From Planctomycetota bacterium (GTDB lineage Bacteria > Planctomycetota > Planctomycetia > Gemmatales > Gemmataceae), in contig JAIOPV010000039.1 of assembly GCA_021413735.1 (NCBI GenBank), positions 124,001-188,000 of the forward strand: a stretch of 64,000 nucleotides of DNA, given 5' to 3'. Below are positions 30,757 through 38,797 of the stretch, piece by piece. A program made the position numbers and the translations under genes. Positions within the stretch are counted from its first letter, which is position 1, and each line of letters starts with the position of its first letter. The notes beneath the pieces are model-generated. The model was not told the origin of the DNA, searched no databases, and saw only the letters and a program-made list of their open reading frames with translations.

Positions 30757-31358
30757 GGCATCTCACTTTCATCCGATTTGGCGCATTTCGACAATCCAAA
30801 TAACGGGCACCCGAACACAGGCGTTTCTCCAAGTTCCGGTTGCCTTCCGGCGAGTATCGCGCCAATCGCTCGCCGACCGGGGCTGTCTCCATCTCGCCCC
30901 CGTGCGCGGGTAATCCCTCCGCGAAAGACTACCTCACCCGCTGCATTGAACACGACCACCAAACCCGATGTGGTCGCACCCGTTCGCAGCGCCTCAGATC
31001 CCCCGACGTCACGACTCACTCGTGCGAACCCCAGCTCCCGCGCCCGGTCCCAGGTTCGACCGCGTTCCCAGTCTTCGGGAGTGTCAGCGGGAATCACGAA
31101 TGCGATTCGTACGGAAACCTCTGGGCCGATTTCGCGGGCTACCCCATCAAGTTCCGCGAGGCTCGCCCGAGTGCAGGGGCAATGCGGGTGAACGAACATC
31201 ACGACTTCCCATTTGAAGCCGGAAGGTGGTTGAGATGTGGGCACGTCGCCAGACGTACCCGGAGTCGTATCGTAGCGTTCCCATGCCGCAAATCCCGCAA
31301 TGACAACGCCGAGCCAGATTGCGATTGCGAAAAACCCGAGTGAGGATCGGGGCACCAT
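30744..31358 (-). CDS. RedB-like membrane-anchored thioredoxin-fold protein
   Basis: 204 residues with one N-terminal transmembrane anchor ([18 protein letters not shown]). The periplasmic part has [14 protein letters not shown] near residue 57: a CxC (C-P-C) redox motif at the thioredoxin active-site position, as in proteins called RedB. A Cys pair ([11 protein letters not shown]) is near the C-terminus. Likely a periplasmic thiol/redox sensor or chaperone. Its 3' end overlaps the hybrid kinase start by 13 bp, which suggests that the two work together. Confidence 0.75.
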
Positions 31359-31395
31359 GATTGCTCTTCCGCCGCGTCGGGCTGTGACTTGGTAT

Positions 31396-33666
31396 CTATT
31401 CCGCTGAAGACTGGAATACTTTCTCGAACCGAGGTGCGGCGGTCACCAATGCGGCCACCAACGCCGGGTCGAATTGTCCCACCGATTCCGTGACCATCAT
31501 GCGGATCACACGGGCGTGCGACAAAGCTGGCCGGTATGGGCGGCGAGAGCGGAGCGCATCGTAGACGGAGATGAGGCCGACCACCCTGGCGGCCAGAGGA
31601 ATCTGCTCGCCCCCCAAGCCATCCGGATATCCTGCTCCATCCCATCGCTCGTGGTGAGATTGAATCACCTCGATCGCAAGCGATAACACAGACATCTCGG
31701 CGGGGCACTTCGCGGCGGTCGCCTTCACCCACTCGGCACCCATGACGGGATGCGTCTGGATCACCATCCGTTCGTGGCTATCGAGAACACCAGGTTTGTG
31801 GAGGATTGTCTGCGGCACTGCAATCATTCCGATGTCGTGGAGTGGGGCCACGACCTCAAGCAGATCCAAGTACCGATCGTCCTTCAATCGACTGTAATCT
31901 CCTTTGTCGGGGGCAGCGGACGCAAGCGCTCGCGTATATCGACCCAGTCGCTCGCCATACGCCGGACCGAAAGACAGGATTTCGCGAAACATCTGGGCGC
32001 AGAGCCCCGTCATGACCCGAACCGCGGATGAATTAGATCCCGAGTCTGACGCTGGCGTGATGCCCGGTGGCATTGGCGTTCGGGTTAAATCTGCAACGGC
32101 GGCTCGCATCGTCAGCGCGGCGGCACGGGCCGGTTCACCGGCCTTGCGTCCAAGCAGGCCACGGACCCGTGACCTGAACTCCGCGCGTGAGAACGGTTTC
32201 GCCAAGAAATCATCCGCGCCAGTCGCGAGCAAACCGCCGAGAGCCTCCGGTGGAATCACACCAGACATCAGCAGGATCATTGGTCGCTTGTCGTCGGAAC
32301 CAACGTTCCGAATCGACTCGATCAGTTTGTCGCCGGTCACTCCTGGGAGGTTCACATCGAGAATGATGAGGTCGGCCCGTTGCTTTTGGAGAAGTTCCTG
32401 AAGTTTGTCCCCGTCGCCGGCATCTGAGACGTGGAACTCATCTCCGAGGTAGAGGCGGAGCAGTTTGCGGAGGGGAGCATCGTCGTCCACGATCACGACG
32501 TTCGGAATCTGAATCGCTGCGTCGGTGGGAACCTTCTCGGTTGATTGAGGAACCCATCGACTCAGACCAGAGAGGGAAATGCCCACCACGCGTGCGCTCG
32601 GTGGTCGTGCGTCGGGGTCTGTGCTGAGCATCCGGTTGACGAGCGTGCAAAGCTCTTCGGGCAACTCGGGGCGAATCTGCTGAACGATCGGTGGCGGTGC
32701 GGTCAATCGTGTTTGGAGATCGCGGAGAAGATTGCCGGTATCTGGGAACGGATCACGCCCGGTCAATGCCCAGTACATCGTCGCTCCGAGGCTGAACAAG
32801 TCGGCTCGCGCATCCACGGCATGCGGATCGCGCGCTTGCTCGGGAGCCATGTAGCCAATCGTGCCCAATACTGTTCCTGGCTCGGTCAACTGCCGATGTG
32901 GGTGCAACGCCAATCCGAAATCGAGGAGTTTCGCCTGCCAGTCAGGCGTGATGATGATGTTCTGCGGCTTGATGTCTCGGTGAATCAGGCCGTTGCGGTG
33001 AGCCTCTGCCAGCGCTTCCGAGATTTGTCGGAACAGATCACAGACGCGGTTCACGGGTAACGGCCCGCGGCTTCGGATGAAGCCGTCGAGATCCTCGCCA
33101 TTGACCAACTCCATGACGTAGTAGTCACGAATTGGCCCAGTCGGATCGGCGGAGCGACTGCGACCCGCATCGAGGCACGAGACCAAGTTCGGGTGATGCA
33201 ACCGAGCCGCAGCGCGTGCTTCTGCATGGAATCGACGCAGCAACCGGGGACAGGTATCGACCGTGTTCACGAAGACCTTCACCGCAACGTCGCGTCGCAA
33301 GTGGATGTGTTCGGCTCGGTACACGACTCCCATCCCACCACGGCCAATCAACCCGAGCACACGATACTGACCCAGCATCAGATCTTTGGTTGCTCCGTCG
33401 CGAATCATGTCTGACTGGAATCCCGTCAGCAGATGGAGGGAAACGAGTTTCTCCAGCATCGCGACTTGTGATTCGGATGAATACAGCTCCAATCGAATCA
33501 TCGGATCGAGTTCGTCCCACTCCTCAGGCAGGATGATGGATCGTTCGATGAGATCATTCAGGAACGTCGCGAGGCGTCCATCCCCGCCCGGAGGTGAGCC
33601 AGGTGAGCCGAGGACGAGATCGACGGTATCGCCGATTCGGCGGCCAGGGTTAAGTGGGAGGGGCAT
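31396..33666 (-). CDS. Ser/Thr protein kinase - receiver - HD-GYP phosphodiesterase fusion
   Basis: 756 residues. An N-terminal helical segment precedes a Hanks-type kinase at residues 98-365: GLIGRGGMGVVY, AVKVF, catalytic HRDIKPQNI, DFGLA and APEQ. A receiver domain follows (VVIVDDD, ILDVNLPG, KPFS) at about 390-510, then an HD-GYP domain with LHDIGMI and HHERWDGAGYPDGL at about 560-750, predicted to cleave cyclic di-GMP. All key catalytic residues are present. Joining Ser/Thr phosphorylation, phosphoaspartate and c-di-GMP turnover in one chain is unusual. First gene of the four-gene signalling operon, 37 bp before RedB. Confidence 0.92.
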   Translation of the reverse strand: MPLPLNPGRRIGDTVDLVLGSPGSPPGGDGRLATFLNDLIERSIILPEEWDELDPMIRLELYSSESQVAMLEKLVSLHLLTGFQSDMIRDGATKDLMLGQYRVLGLIGRGGMGVVYRAEHIHLRRDVAVKVFVNTVDTCPRLLRRFHAEARAAARLHHPNLVSCLDAGRSRSADPTGPIRDYYVMELVNGEDLDGFIRSRGPLPVNRVCDLFRQISEALAEAHRNGLIHRDIKPQNIIITPDWQAKLLDFGLALHPHRQLTEPGTVLGTIGYMAPEQARDPHAVDARADLFSLGATMYWALTGRDPFPDTGNLLRDLQTRLTAPPPIVQQIRPELPEELCTLVNRMLSTDPDARPPSARVVGISLSGLSRWVPQSTEKVPTDAAIQIPNVVIVDDDAPLRKLLRLYLGDEFHVSDAGDGDKLQELLQKQRADLIILDVNLPGVTGDKLIESIRNVGSDDKRPMILLMSGVIPPEALGGLLATGADDFLAKPFSRAEFRSRVRGLLGRKAGEPARAAALTMRAAVADLTRTPMPPGITPASDSGSNSSAVRVMTGLCAQMFREILSFGPAYGERLGRYTRALASAAPDKGDYSRLKDDRYLDLLEVVAPLHDIGMIAVPQTILHKPGVLDSHERMVIQTHPVMGAEWVKATAAKCPAEMSVLSLAIEVIQSHHERWDGAGYPDGLGGEQIPLAARVVGLISVYDALRSRRPYRPALSHARVIRMMVTESVGQFDPALVAALVTAAPRFEKVFQSSAE

Positions 33667-34053
33667 GAGGCGAATTCCGCAGGAGTCAATCAGGCATACA
33701 ATTGTATTAACTGATATTTAATAATTTGTGGTTTGAACGCAGCACTTTGGGCGGTTGCCCGAGTTCCTGCGCCTTGATTCTTACCTCGGGTGTAACATCG
33801 ACGCGATTCCCATCTGCCGATTCTAGCGTAAAGACAGATTCTCAGTCACTCAGCGAATGTCGAGCGGCGGTTTTCTTGACTGATTTTCCGTGGATGTGAA
33901 CTGTTATCCAAAATTATCTGCCGCACAACAACCGACAGGTTTTCGCCCTCTCTGCGGAGCCCACGGGATGCGTTTCGGCGTGTGGCCGGGTCGTGGCGTG
34001 ATGATCTTGGGCGGGTCAATCAGCGGCAGTGTGGGAACCCGCGAAGTAGCCAC
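33667..34053. other. 387-bp AT-rich intergenic region upstream of the kinase-REC-HD-GYP gene
   Basis: The first 70 bp (33690-33740) are strikingly AT-rich for this genome and contain TACAAT-like and TTAATA-like elements on the minus strand, so the signalling operon promoter is probably here. The remainder holds no ORF or repeat that I can support. Confidence 0.35.
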
Positions 34054-34863
34054 TCATCGCGGCTGCCAGACGAGCAACTCGCCTTTGCCTGGAACCGCAG
34101 TGTCGCCAGTGTATCGGCGATACGTTCCCTCGCGGACATCGTGCGGAATGGCGAACCCCAACTTCGTGAGGTGCTTCGTGTAGATGCCCATGAACATCGG
34201 GTTGTAGTCGCAGGCGTGCGTAAACGTCGGCAACAATCGCAGCGGCTTCATGCTGATGATGGTGCCGCGTTGCATCCACGCACCCGTTCGCAACTCAGCT
34301 CCGCTCATCAATACGATTGTGCCGCCCTTCATTTGTAAGCCCGCGAAGTCACGCACCGGCCCCCGCACCGCGATGAGGCCGCGTTTCATGCGCATTCCGA
34401 GTTCGATGCCTGCCGAGCCTTCGACGAGAATCGTGCCGCCGCTCATGCCGGTCATGTTGCCGCGATACGCACAGCCGAGTTGTCCGCCAGCGTTGCCGTG
34501 AATGTGAATGCTGCCGCCTGCCATTTCGCCGCCAACCCAGTCGGTCGCGTTCCCGGTCACCTCGATGCTGCCGCCCTTCATGTATGAGCCGAGGTGCATT
34601 CCCGCGTTTCCGACGATTCGGATACGCCCGCGAGTCATGTGCTGCCCGACCCACTTCACTTTCGACAGGTCGCCGCGAATCTCGATGTCTTCGTTGCCGT
34701 CGCCTTCGACTGTGAAGAAGTCATCGAGCCGCATGGAACGCTTGCCGAGCAGCACCGGCAACGCACGAATGGCGTCGCGCGACAGCGGCGCGAGTACATC
34801 CGGACTGAGGGCTTCCGCCTCCAGCGGCACGGTCGTCGGCTCTTTGAGGGTGAGGGTGAGCAT
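34054..34863 (-). CDS. fhcC: Formylmethanofuran dehydrogenase/hydrolase subunit C
   Basis: 269 residues from ATG 34863; an upstream in-frame extension overlaps the end of fhcA and is less likely. The core is a beta-helix of GxxxGxxMxxGxIxIxGxxG repeats (GQHMTRGRIRIVGNAGMHLG, MAGGSIHIHGNAGGQLG), the FwdC/GltS-C fold that connects subunits A and B. The end (YNPMFMGIYTKHLTKLGF, YRRYTGDTAVPGKGELL) matches bacterial FhcC. It follows fhcA by 11 bp. Cytoplasmic complex acting between formyl-methanofuran and formate or CO2. Confidence 0.93.
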   Translation of the reverse strand: MLTLTLKEPTTVPLEAEALSPDVLAPLSRDAIRALPVLLGKRSMRLDDFFTVEGDGNEDIEIRGDLSKVKWVGQHMTRGRIRIVGNAGMHLGSYMKGGSIEVTGNATDWVGGEMAGGSIHIHGNAGGQLGCAYRGNMTGMSGGTILVEGSAGIELGMRMKRGLIAVRGPVRDFAGLQMKGGTIVLMSGAELRTGAWMQRGTIISMKPLRLLPTFTHACDYNPMFMGIYTKHLTKLGFAIPHDVREGTYRRYTGDTAVPGKGELLVWQPR

Positions 34864-34874
34864 GGGTTTGCTGC

Positions 34875-36515
34875 TTACTTTCCGCAGTAACTGCAAGGCT
34901 GCACGGTGAGACCATGCACGCGCTCGCAGCTCACGGGGTAGTTCTCGAACGACATCGTGTAGTGCTGTTGGAACAGCGGTCGCATGTAATCCTCGATGCT
35001 CTCGTCGTACTGCGGCTTCACTGCGAACTGGCGACCGGCCCCCGATTTCCGCAACTCGCCTTCCTCGACAATCACATCGCCACCCTTGATGACGTAGCGA
35101 GGGTGCGCGAACATCTTCGCCACGTCGGTGTTCTCGTTGTAGATGGCGATGTCGGCGTCTGCACCGATGCCCAGGTGACCTTTCTGCGTGAGACCGAGCG
35201 TTCGTGCTGGCCCCGCCGACGTGATGATTGCGATCTCGGCGAGCGTGTATTCGCGGGTGAGTTCCGGCAACGTCATGCGGCTCAGCGTGCTATCCGGGAA
35301 CTGCTTCAACTGCTCCTTGCGGAAGTCCGCGTTCATGAGCAGTTGCACGATTTCGGGGTAACGCCAGAAGGTCGCGCCGTTGGGGTGATCGGTCGTTAGG
35401 CAGATTCGCCAGGGGTCAGTAATGAGCAGCAGCAGCTCCAATCCGACGGCCCACTGCACCGCGTTGACGACGTTCTTCTCCTTGTAAACGTAGGGCACGA
35501 CGCCGCAGCCCGTTTCGTTCTCGACGTCAAGGTTGCCCCACTTGCGACCGGTGAGTTGATAGAGCAAGTGCTGCCAGGGACCATCCGCCGTGACGGTGAC
35601 GGTGTTGCCGAACAACACGGCTCCCGCATCGCATGTGAGGTTCGTGTTGGCGTTGAAGTGCTCGGCAATCTGTACTGCTGCGGAGCGCATCGTGAACCAG
35701 TCGTCACCGCCGTAAGCGTGATATTGCAAGTGGGCGAGGTGAGCACGGCGACCTTCCAGCACCTTCATGGTTTCGATGGTGGTGCTGGCGTTGCCCGGTG
35801 CGCCGAGGTTGTTGCAGTGCAAGTGAACCGGGTGCGGCAACTTCAGTTCGTCCGCGATCCGTGCGAGAGCCGCGACGATCTTGGAAGGCGTCACCTTCTT
35901 GTAGCCAGGCACGACATCGGACAGACCCTTGCAGTCTTTACCCCACTTCCAGCCAGCGACGCCACCGGGGTTCACGGCCTTGATTCCGTAGGCTTTCGCG
36001 GCCCAGATGTACCACGCGACGACTTCCTTGGCTCGTTCGGTTTCGTCGTTTTCGAGCAGGTCGAGGATAATTTCGTTGTTCGCCATCAGCACGCAGCAAG
36101 TCTTGTCGATGATGGGCGTGTCGTGAAGCTCTTCGTGCGTGTGCTTCGCGGACAGCACCGGAACGGCGGCTTCGTTCGCCGTGGTCCAGCCCATGCCAGC
36201 GTAGACGTAGCCGGTGGCGAACGTGGTGGGGGTGGTGCCGATGATACCGGCGCGACGGTACTCACTGTGAAAGATGGGCGTGGCTTTGCGGTGCTGTTCG
36301 GGGATGAGTCCGCGAGCGAAGTTGAGAGCCGCGCCGCCGATGTGCGTGTGAACGTCGACGCCGCCGGGGAAGACGATCATGCCGGTGGCGTCGATGGTGC
36401 GTGCGCTGGCTTCGACATCCGCGACGATCTTGCCGTCGGCGATGCAAACGTCGCGCACGACACCGTTGACGCCGTTCGCGGGATCGAAGACCTTACCGTT
36501 CCGAATCCGAAGCAT
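34875..36515 (-). CDS. fhcA: Formylmethanofuran dehydrogenase/hydrolase subunit A
   Basis: 546 residues from ATG 36515 (MLRIRNGKVFDPANGVNG). The longer frame to 36710 is translated palindrome sequence and is rejected. It is an amidohydrolase-fold subunit with metal ligands HTHIGG near residue 57, KAVNPGGVAGWKWGKDC around the carboxylated Lys, PVHLHCNNLG, and the catalytic Asp region LTTDHPNGA. The C-terminal CSYCGK is a CxxC. It hydrolyses N-formyl-methanofuran to formate plus methanofuran in the family. Separated from fhcB by a 190-bp palindrome. Confidence 0.95.
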   Translation of the reverse strand: MLRIRNGKVFDPANGVNGVVRDVCIADGKIVADVEASARTIDATGMIVFPGGVDVHTHIGGAALNFARGLIPEQHRKATPIFHSEYRRAGIIGTTPTTFATGYVYAGMGWTTANEAAVPVLSAKHTHEELHDTPIIDKTCCVLMANNEIILDLLENDETERAKEVVAWYIWAAKAYGIKAVNPGGVAGWKWGKDCKGLSDVVPGYKKVTPSKIVAALARIADELKLPHPVHLHCNNLGAPGNASTTIETMKVLEGRRAHLAHLQYHAYGGDDWFTMRSAAVQIAEHFNANTNLTCDAGAVLFGNTVTVTADGPWQHLLYQLTGRKWGNLDVENETGCGVVPYVYKEKNVVNAVQWAVGLELLLLITDPWRICLTTDHPNGATFWRYPEIVQLLMNADFRKEQLKQFPDSTLSRMTLPELTREYTLAEIAIITSAGPARTLGLTQKGHLGIGADADIAIYNENTDVAKMFAHPRYVIKGGDVIVEEGELRKSGAGRQFAVKPQYDESIEDYMRPLFQQHYTMSFENYPVSCERVHGLTVQPCSYCGK

Positions 36516-36553
36516 GGAGAGGTTCCAAAAGCCGAGGCATTTCGCGTTGGTTT

Positions 36554-36743
36554 TAGTCCCGGAGGGACGTCGGATGGTAGCCAGGGGTGGAGCGAAGCGC
36601 AACCCCTGGTCCGCAAGCAATGCGAGCCTCCCATCGCCTCCGTCGCCCCTCCGGGGCTTGTTCTCTTTTCGCATCGGGTCCAGGGGTTGCGCTCGCGTTG
36701 CTCGCTTCACCCCTGGCTACCGTCCGACGTCCCTCCGGGACTA
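36554..36743. repeat. 190-bp intergenic palindrome between fhcB and fhcA
   Basis: Long inverted repeat. The left arm starts TAGTCCCGGAGGGACGTCGG and continues through GCCAGGGGTGGAGCGAAGCG to about 36609. The right arm, from about 36671 to 36743, is its near-perfect complement with a small insertion. It begins 6 bp after the fhcB stop. The element could end or attenuate transcription between fhcB and fhcA, and its spread explains the spurious N-terminal extension of the fhcA frame. Confidence 0.85.
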
Positions 36744-36749
36744 AGGCAC

Positions 36750-38114
36750 TTACGCCATCTGGGGGGCGGTCGTCGGCACCGGATCCCACGGTTTCTTCCG
36801 CTGCACCGCCTCGCGAATGCGACGCATCACTTCCTCATCCGTCGGATACGGCGACTTCAACGGCGGTCGCAACGGCAACGGTATCTCGTCCATGCGGTAC
36901 ACAGTGCCCGGCGCTGTGATGCCCGTCGCGGCCGTCGTTATGTGAACCCGCGACAGGCGGCTCGTGTGCGTCACCTTCGGGTCCAGCACAATCGTCGGCG
37001 TCCGCTTTAAGTGCTCGATCGCGGGCTTCGGCATCGTGGCGCCAGGGTCGGCTCCCAACACCAATGTCGCGTCGTTGTCGCCTCGCACGAGGAGATCTAT
37101 GGTGGAGTATTCGCCAGGGTTGAAACGCGGATAACCACGATTCAGGTTGATGCCAAACGGATACGACAGCGTGTACCGCATAATCACGTCGGCACCCGTC
37201 ACGTTGCCGTGACCACGCATCGGCATCGCCACGAACTTCGTGAAGGCGTTCATCTCCGCTGCGAGGGTCAGTGCCGCTGCCGAGTTCATGTGCTTTCCGC
37301 GAGTCATGGAGAGACCCATGCCGAAGAATAACACCCCGAACTTCGCCGCTTTCATGCGGGCCACGAGGTCTTGCAACTGCTCGAGCTTGAGGCCGGTTTC
37401 GGCGATCGCATCGAGGTTCACACGCTGGCCTTTCACCAGGGCGCGAAGGATGGTTAGCACCTCGAAGTCCTTGCCCGGACGCACTTGCAGGAAGATGTCG
37501 GCGGCTTTCGCGCTCATGGTTTCGCGGATGTCCACGAGAACCATCGTGCGGTCCTTGCGACCACGCGGAATGAACTTGCCCTTCGGCGTCAGCGCGTACT
37601 TGGTGAAGTGACGAGGATGACACTCCGCGGGGTTGCCCCCCCAGTAGATGATGAAGTCGGCCCGATTCTTGACTTCGCCCAGCGTACAAGACACTTTACC
37701 GCCCAACTGGGCGGCTATCTCGGTTGGACCGTGTCAGAGGGATGTGTGGCTGTCGATTACGCCGCCGACCAACTCCGCAAGCCAGACCGCTTCGCGTTGA
37801 GCTTCGCAGGTCGTGTTGCTCAGGCCATACACGAGCGGCATGTGGGCCGCGTACAGAATCTCGGCCGCAGCCTCGACAGCGTCATCGACAGTCGCTTCTT
37901 TGCCGTCGATCAGGGCGTCGGGGTAGAGGTGTTCGGCGGTGTGATTCTTGAACCACGCTTCGCCGAGGTTGCAGGCGCGTTTCGTTTCGACGATTCGCAC
38001 GTCGTCCGAGTGAAGCTCGATGTCATCGCAGACGCACCCGCAGAATGTGCAGGTCGCGTTCTTGGTGACGGTCAACTCGCGCTTCACGCTTTCGGGCATC
38101 GCGGCGGTAGTCAT
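36750..38114 (-). CDS. fhcB: Formylmethanofuran dehydrogenase subunit B with in-frame UGA (candidate selenocysteine)
   Basis: One frame of 454 codons from ATG 38114, read through a TGA at 37734-37736 (codon 127). The N-terminal part carries the [4Fe-4S] ligands in CTFCGCVCDD (Cys22, 25, 29) with a fourth Cys at 48 (RACNLGEAWF). Around the TGA the sequence reads VIDSHTSL-UGA-HGPTEIAAQ. In archaeal FwdB/FmdB/FwuB this position is the Mo/W-ligating Cys (SVCHGP) or Sec. The rest (CTLGEVKNRADFIIYWG, CHPRHFTKY, FFGMGLSMTRGKHMN, MPMRGHGNVTG, DPGATMPK) is intact over 327 codons in the same frame with no other lesion. A GC-rich hairpin follows the TGA at 37698-37715. Best reading: selenocysteine insertion. 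Alternatives: a nonsense mutation or a base error of a Cys codon. Confidence 0.85.
37698..37715 (-). promoter_or_regulatory. Candidate bacterial SECIS hairpin downstream of the fhcB UGA
   Basis: On the mRNA strand, 18 nt after the UGA, a 7-bp stem (GCCGCCC / GGGCGGT, one G-U closing pair) is capped by a 4-nt loop AGTT. The loop starts 25 nt downstream of the UGA and its second base is G. As I recall, bacterial SECIS elements need an upper stem of at least four pairs, a loop about 16-37 nt from the UGA, and a G in the first two loop bases; all three are met. The bases just after the UGA (CACGG) also match E. coli fdhF. Confidence 0.6.
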
Positions 38115-38206
38115 GAGGTGCGGCTCGTGTTGGTCACAGCGGAGGGAGAGGGAACACTGACCGGGCTGGCGGAACCGTCCGAACCGGACGGCGGGATGAC
38201 GAAACT

Positions 38207-38362
38207 TCACCCAAGGGCAAGCCCGATGCAACTACCTCTGGTGCGGCGCGGCATGAATCGCCCGGCCTCGACCTCTTCCCAACCAACGGGCTGTTCCGCG
38301 TTGGTGGAAGGTTGCTCGGCCGCGACTTCCTGCACGTCTTTGCGTTCGGTGTTATCGTGCAT
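38207..38362 (-). CDS. Small 51-residue protein coupled to fwdD
   Basis: 51 codons starting MHDNTERKDVQEVAAEQ and ending MPRRTRGSCIGLALG. The ATG is 1 nt after the fwdD stop (TGAAATG), and a strong GGAGG site lies 9 nt upstream inside the fwdD 3' end, so translation is well supported. It falls between fwdD and fhcB in the same operon. The acidic N-terminus and the basic, Gly-ending C-terminus look like a small accessory or docking peptide. No family recognised with certainty. Confidence 0.65.
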   Translation of the reverse strand: MHDNTERKDVQEVAAEQPSTNAEQPVGWEEVEAGRFMPRRTRGSCIGLALG

Positions 38363-38363
38363 T

Positions 38364-38699
38364 TCAAACTACCTCCACTTCCACATCCCAACCCTTTGAG
38401 GTGGGCATTCCAGTGCCGTCGGTTTCGCCGCCCATGAGTCGGCATGTCGGCGGCCCGTAGGGCACGAACAGCAACCCCCGCGGAACATTCGCCTCTTTGC
38501 ACTGAAACTCCGCGTCGCCGATCTCCGTTCGCACGCGAATCGTCGCCCCACTCACGATGCCCAGCTCCTTCATGTCGTCGGGGTGCATCGTCATCGTGTT
38601 CACGATGGCATTGTACTCGTCGCCGTCCTTGCCGACGTTGAGTTGTTGGCCTTGCTTGTTCGAGCGAATCGGCATCAGGAGAAAGTGCATACCGGCCAT
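38364..38699 (-). CDS. fwdD: Formylmethanofuran dehydrogenase subunit D, molybdopterin-dinucleotide-binding
   Basis: 111 residues from ATG 38699 (AGGGA 5 nt upstream). It matches the small MGD-binding subunit of archaeal formylmethanofuran dehydrogenase: MTMHPDDMKELGIVSGATIRV, then LFVPYGPPTCRLMGG and the end TGMPTSKGWDVEVEV, the conserved TGMPxxKG segment that contacts the pyranopterin. Its presence next to an fhcB with intact cofactor ligands argues that a Mo- or W-pyranopterin is really bound. First gene of the minus-strand cluster, divergent from ftr. Confidence 0.88.
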   Translation of the reverse strand: MAGMHFLLMPIRSNKQGQQLNVGKDGDEYNAIVNTMTMHPDDMKELGIVSGATIRVRTEIGDAEFQCKEANVPRGLLFVPYGPPTCRLMGGETDGTGMPTSKGWDVEVEVV

Positions 38700-38797
38700 C
38701 AAGTTCCCTCAGCGTGGCGAGAATTGCATATTACCGGTTGCGGCGACGGGGGCAAACGAATACACGATTAACTATCACACGCCGGAGAGCTGCGACC
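38700..38797. promoter_or_regulatory. Divergent promoter region between fwdD and ftr
   Basis: 98 bp separate the two divergent starts. The segment is locally AT-rich around 38730-38780 (GAATTGCATATTACC and TACACGATTAACTATC). Both the fwd operon and ftr are probably driven from here; exact -10/-35 boxes cannot be assigned confidently. Confidence 0.4.

Noticed and set aside
36516-36710. Longer N-terminus of fhcA
   Set aside because: Would be translated from the intergenic palindrome and is unlike any FhcA.
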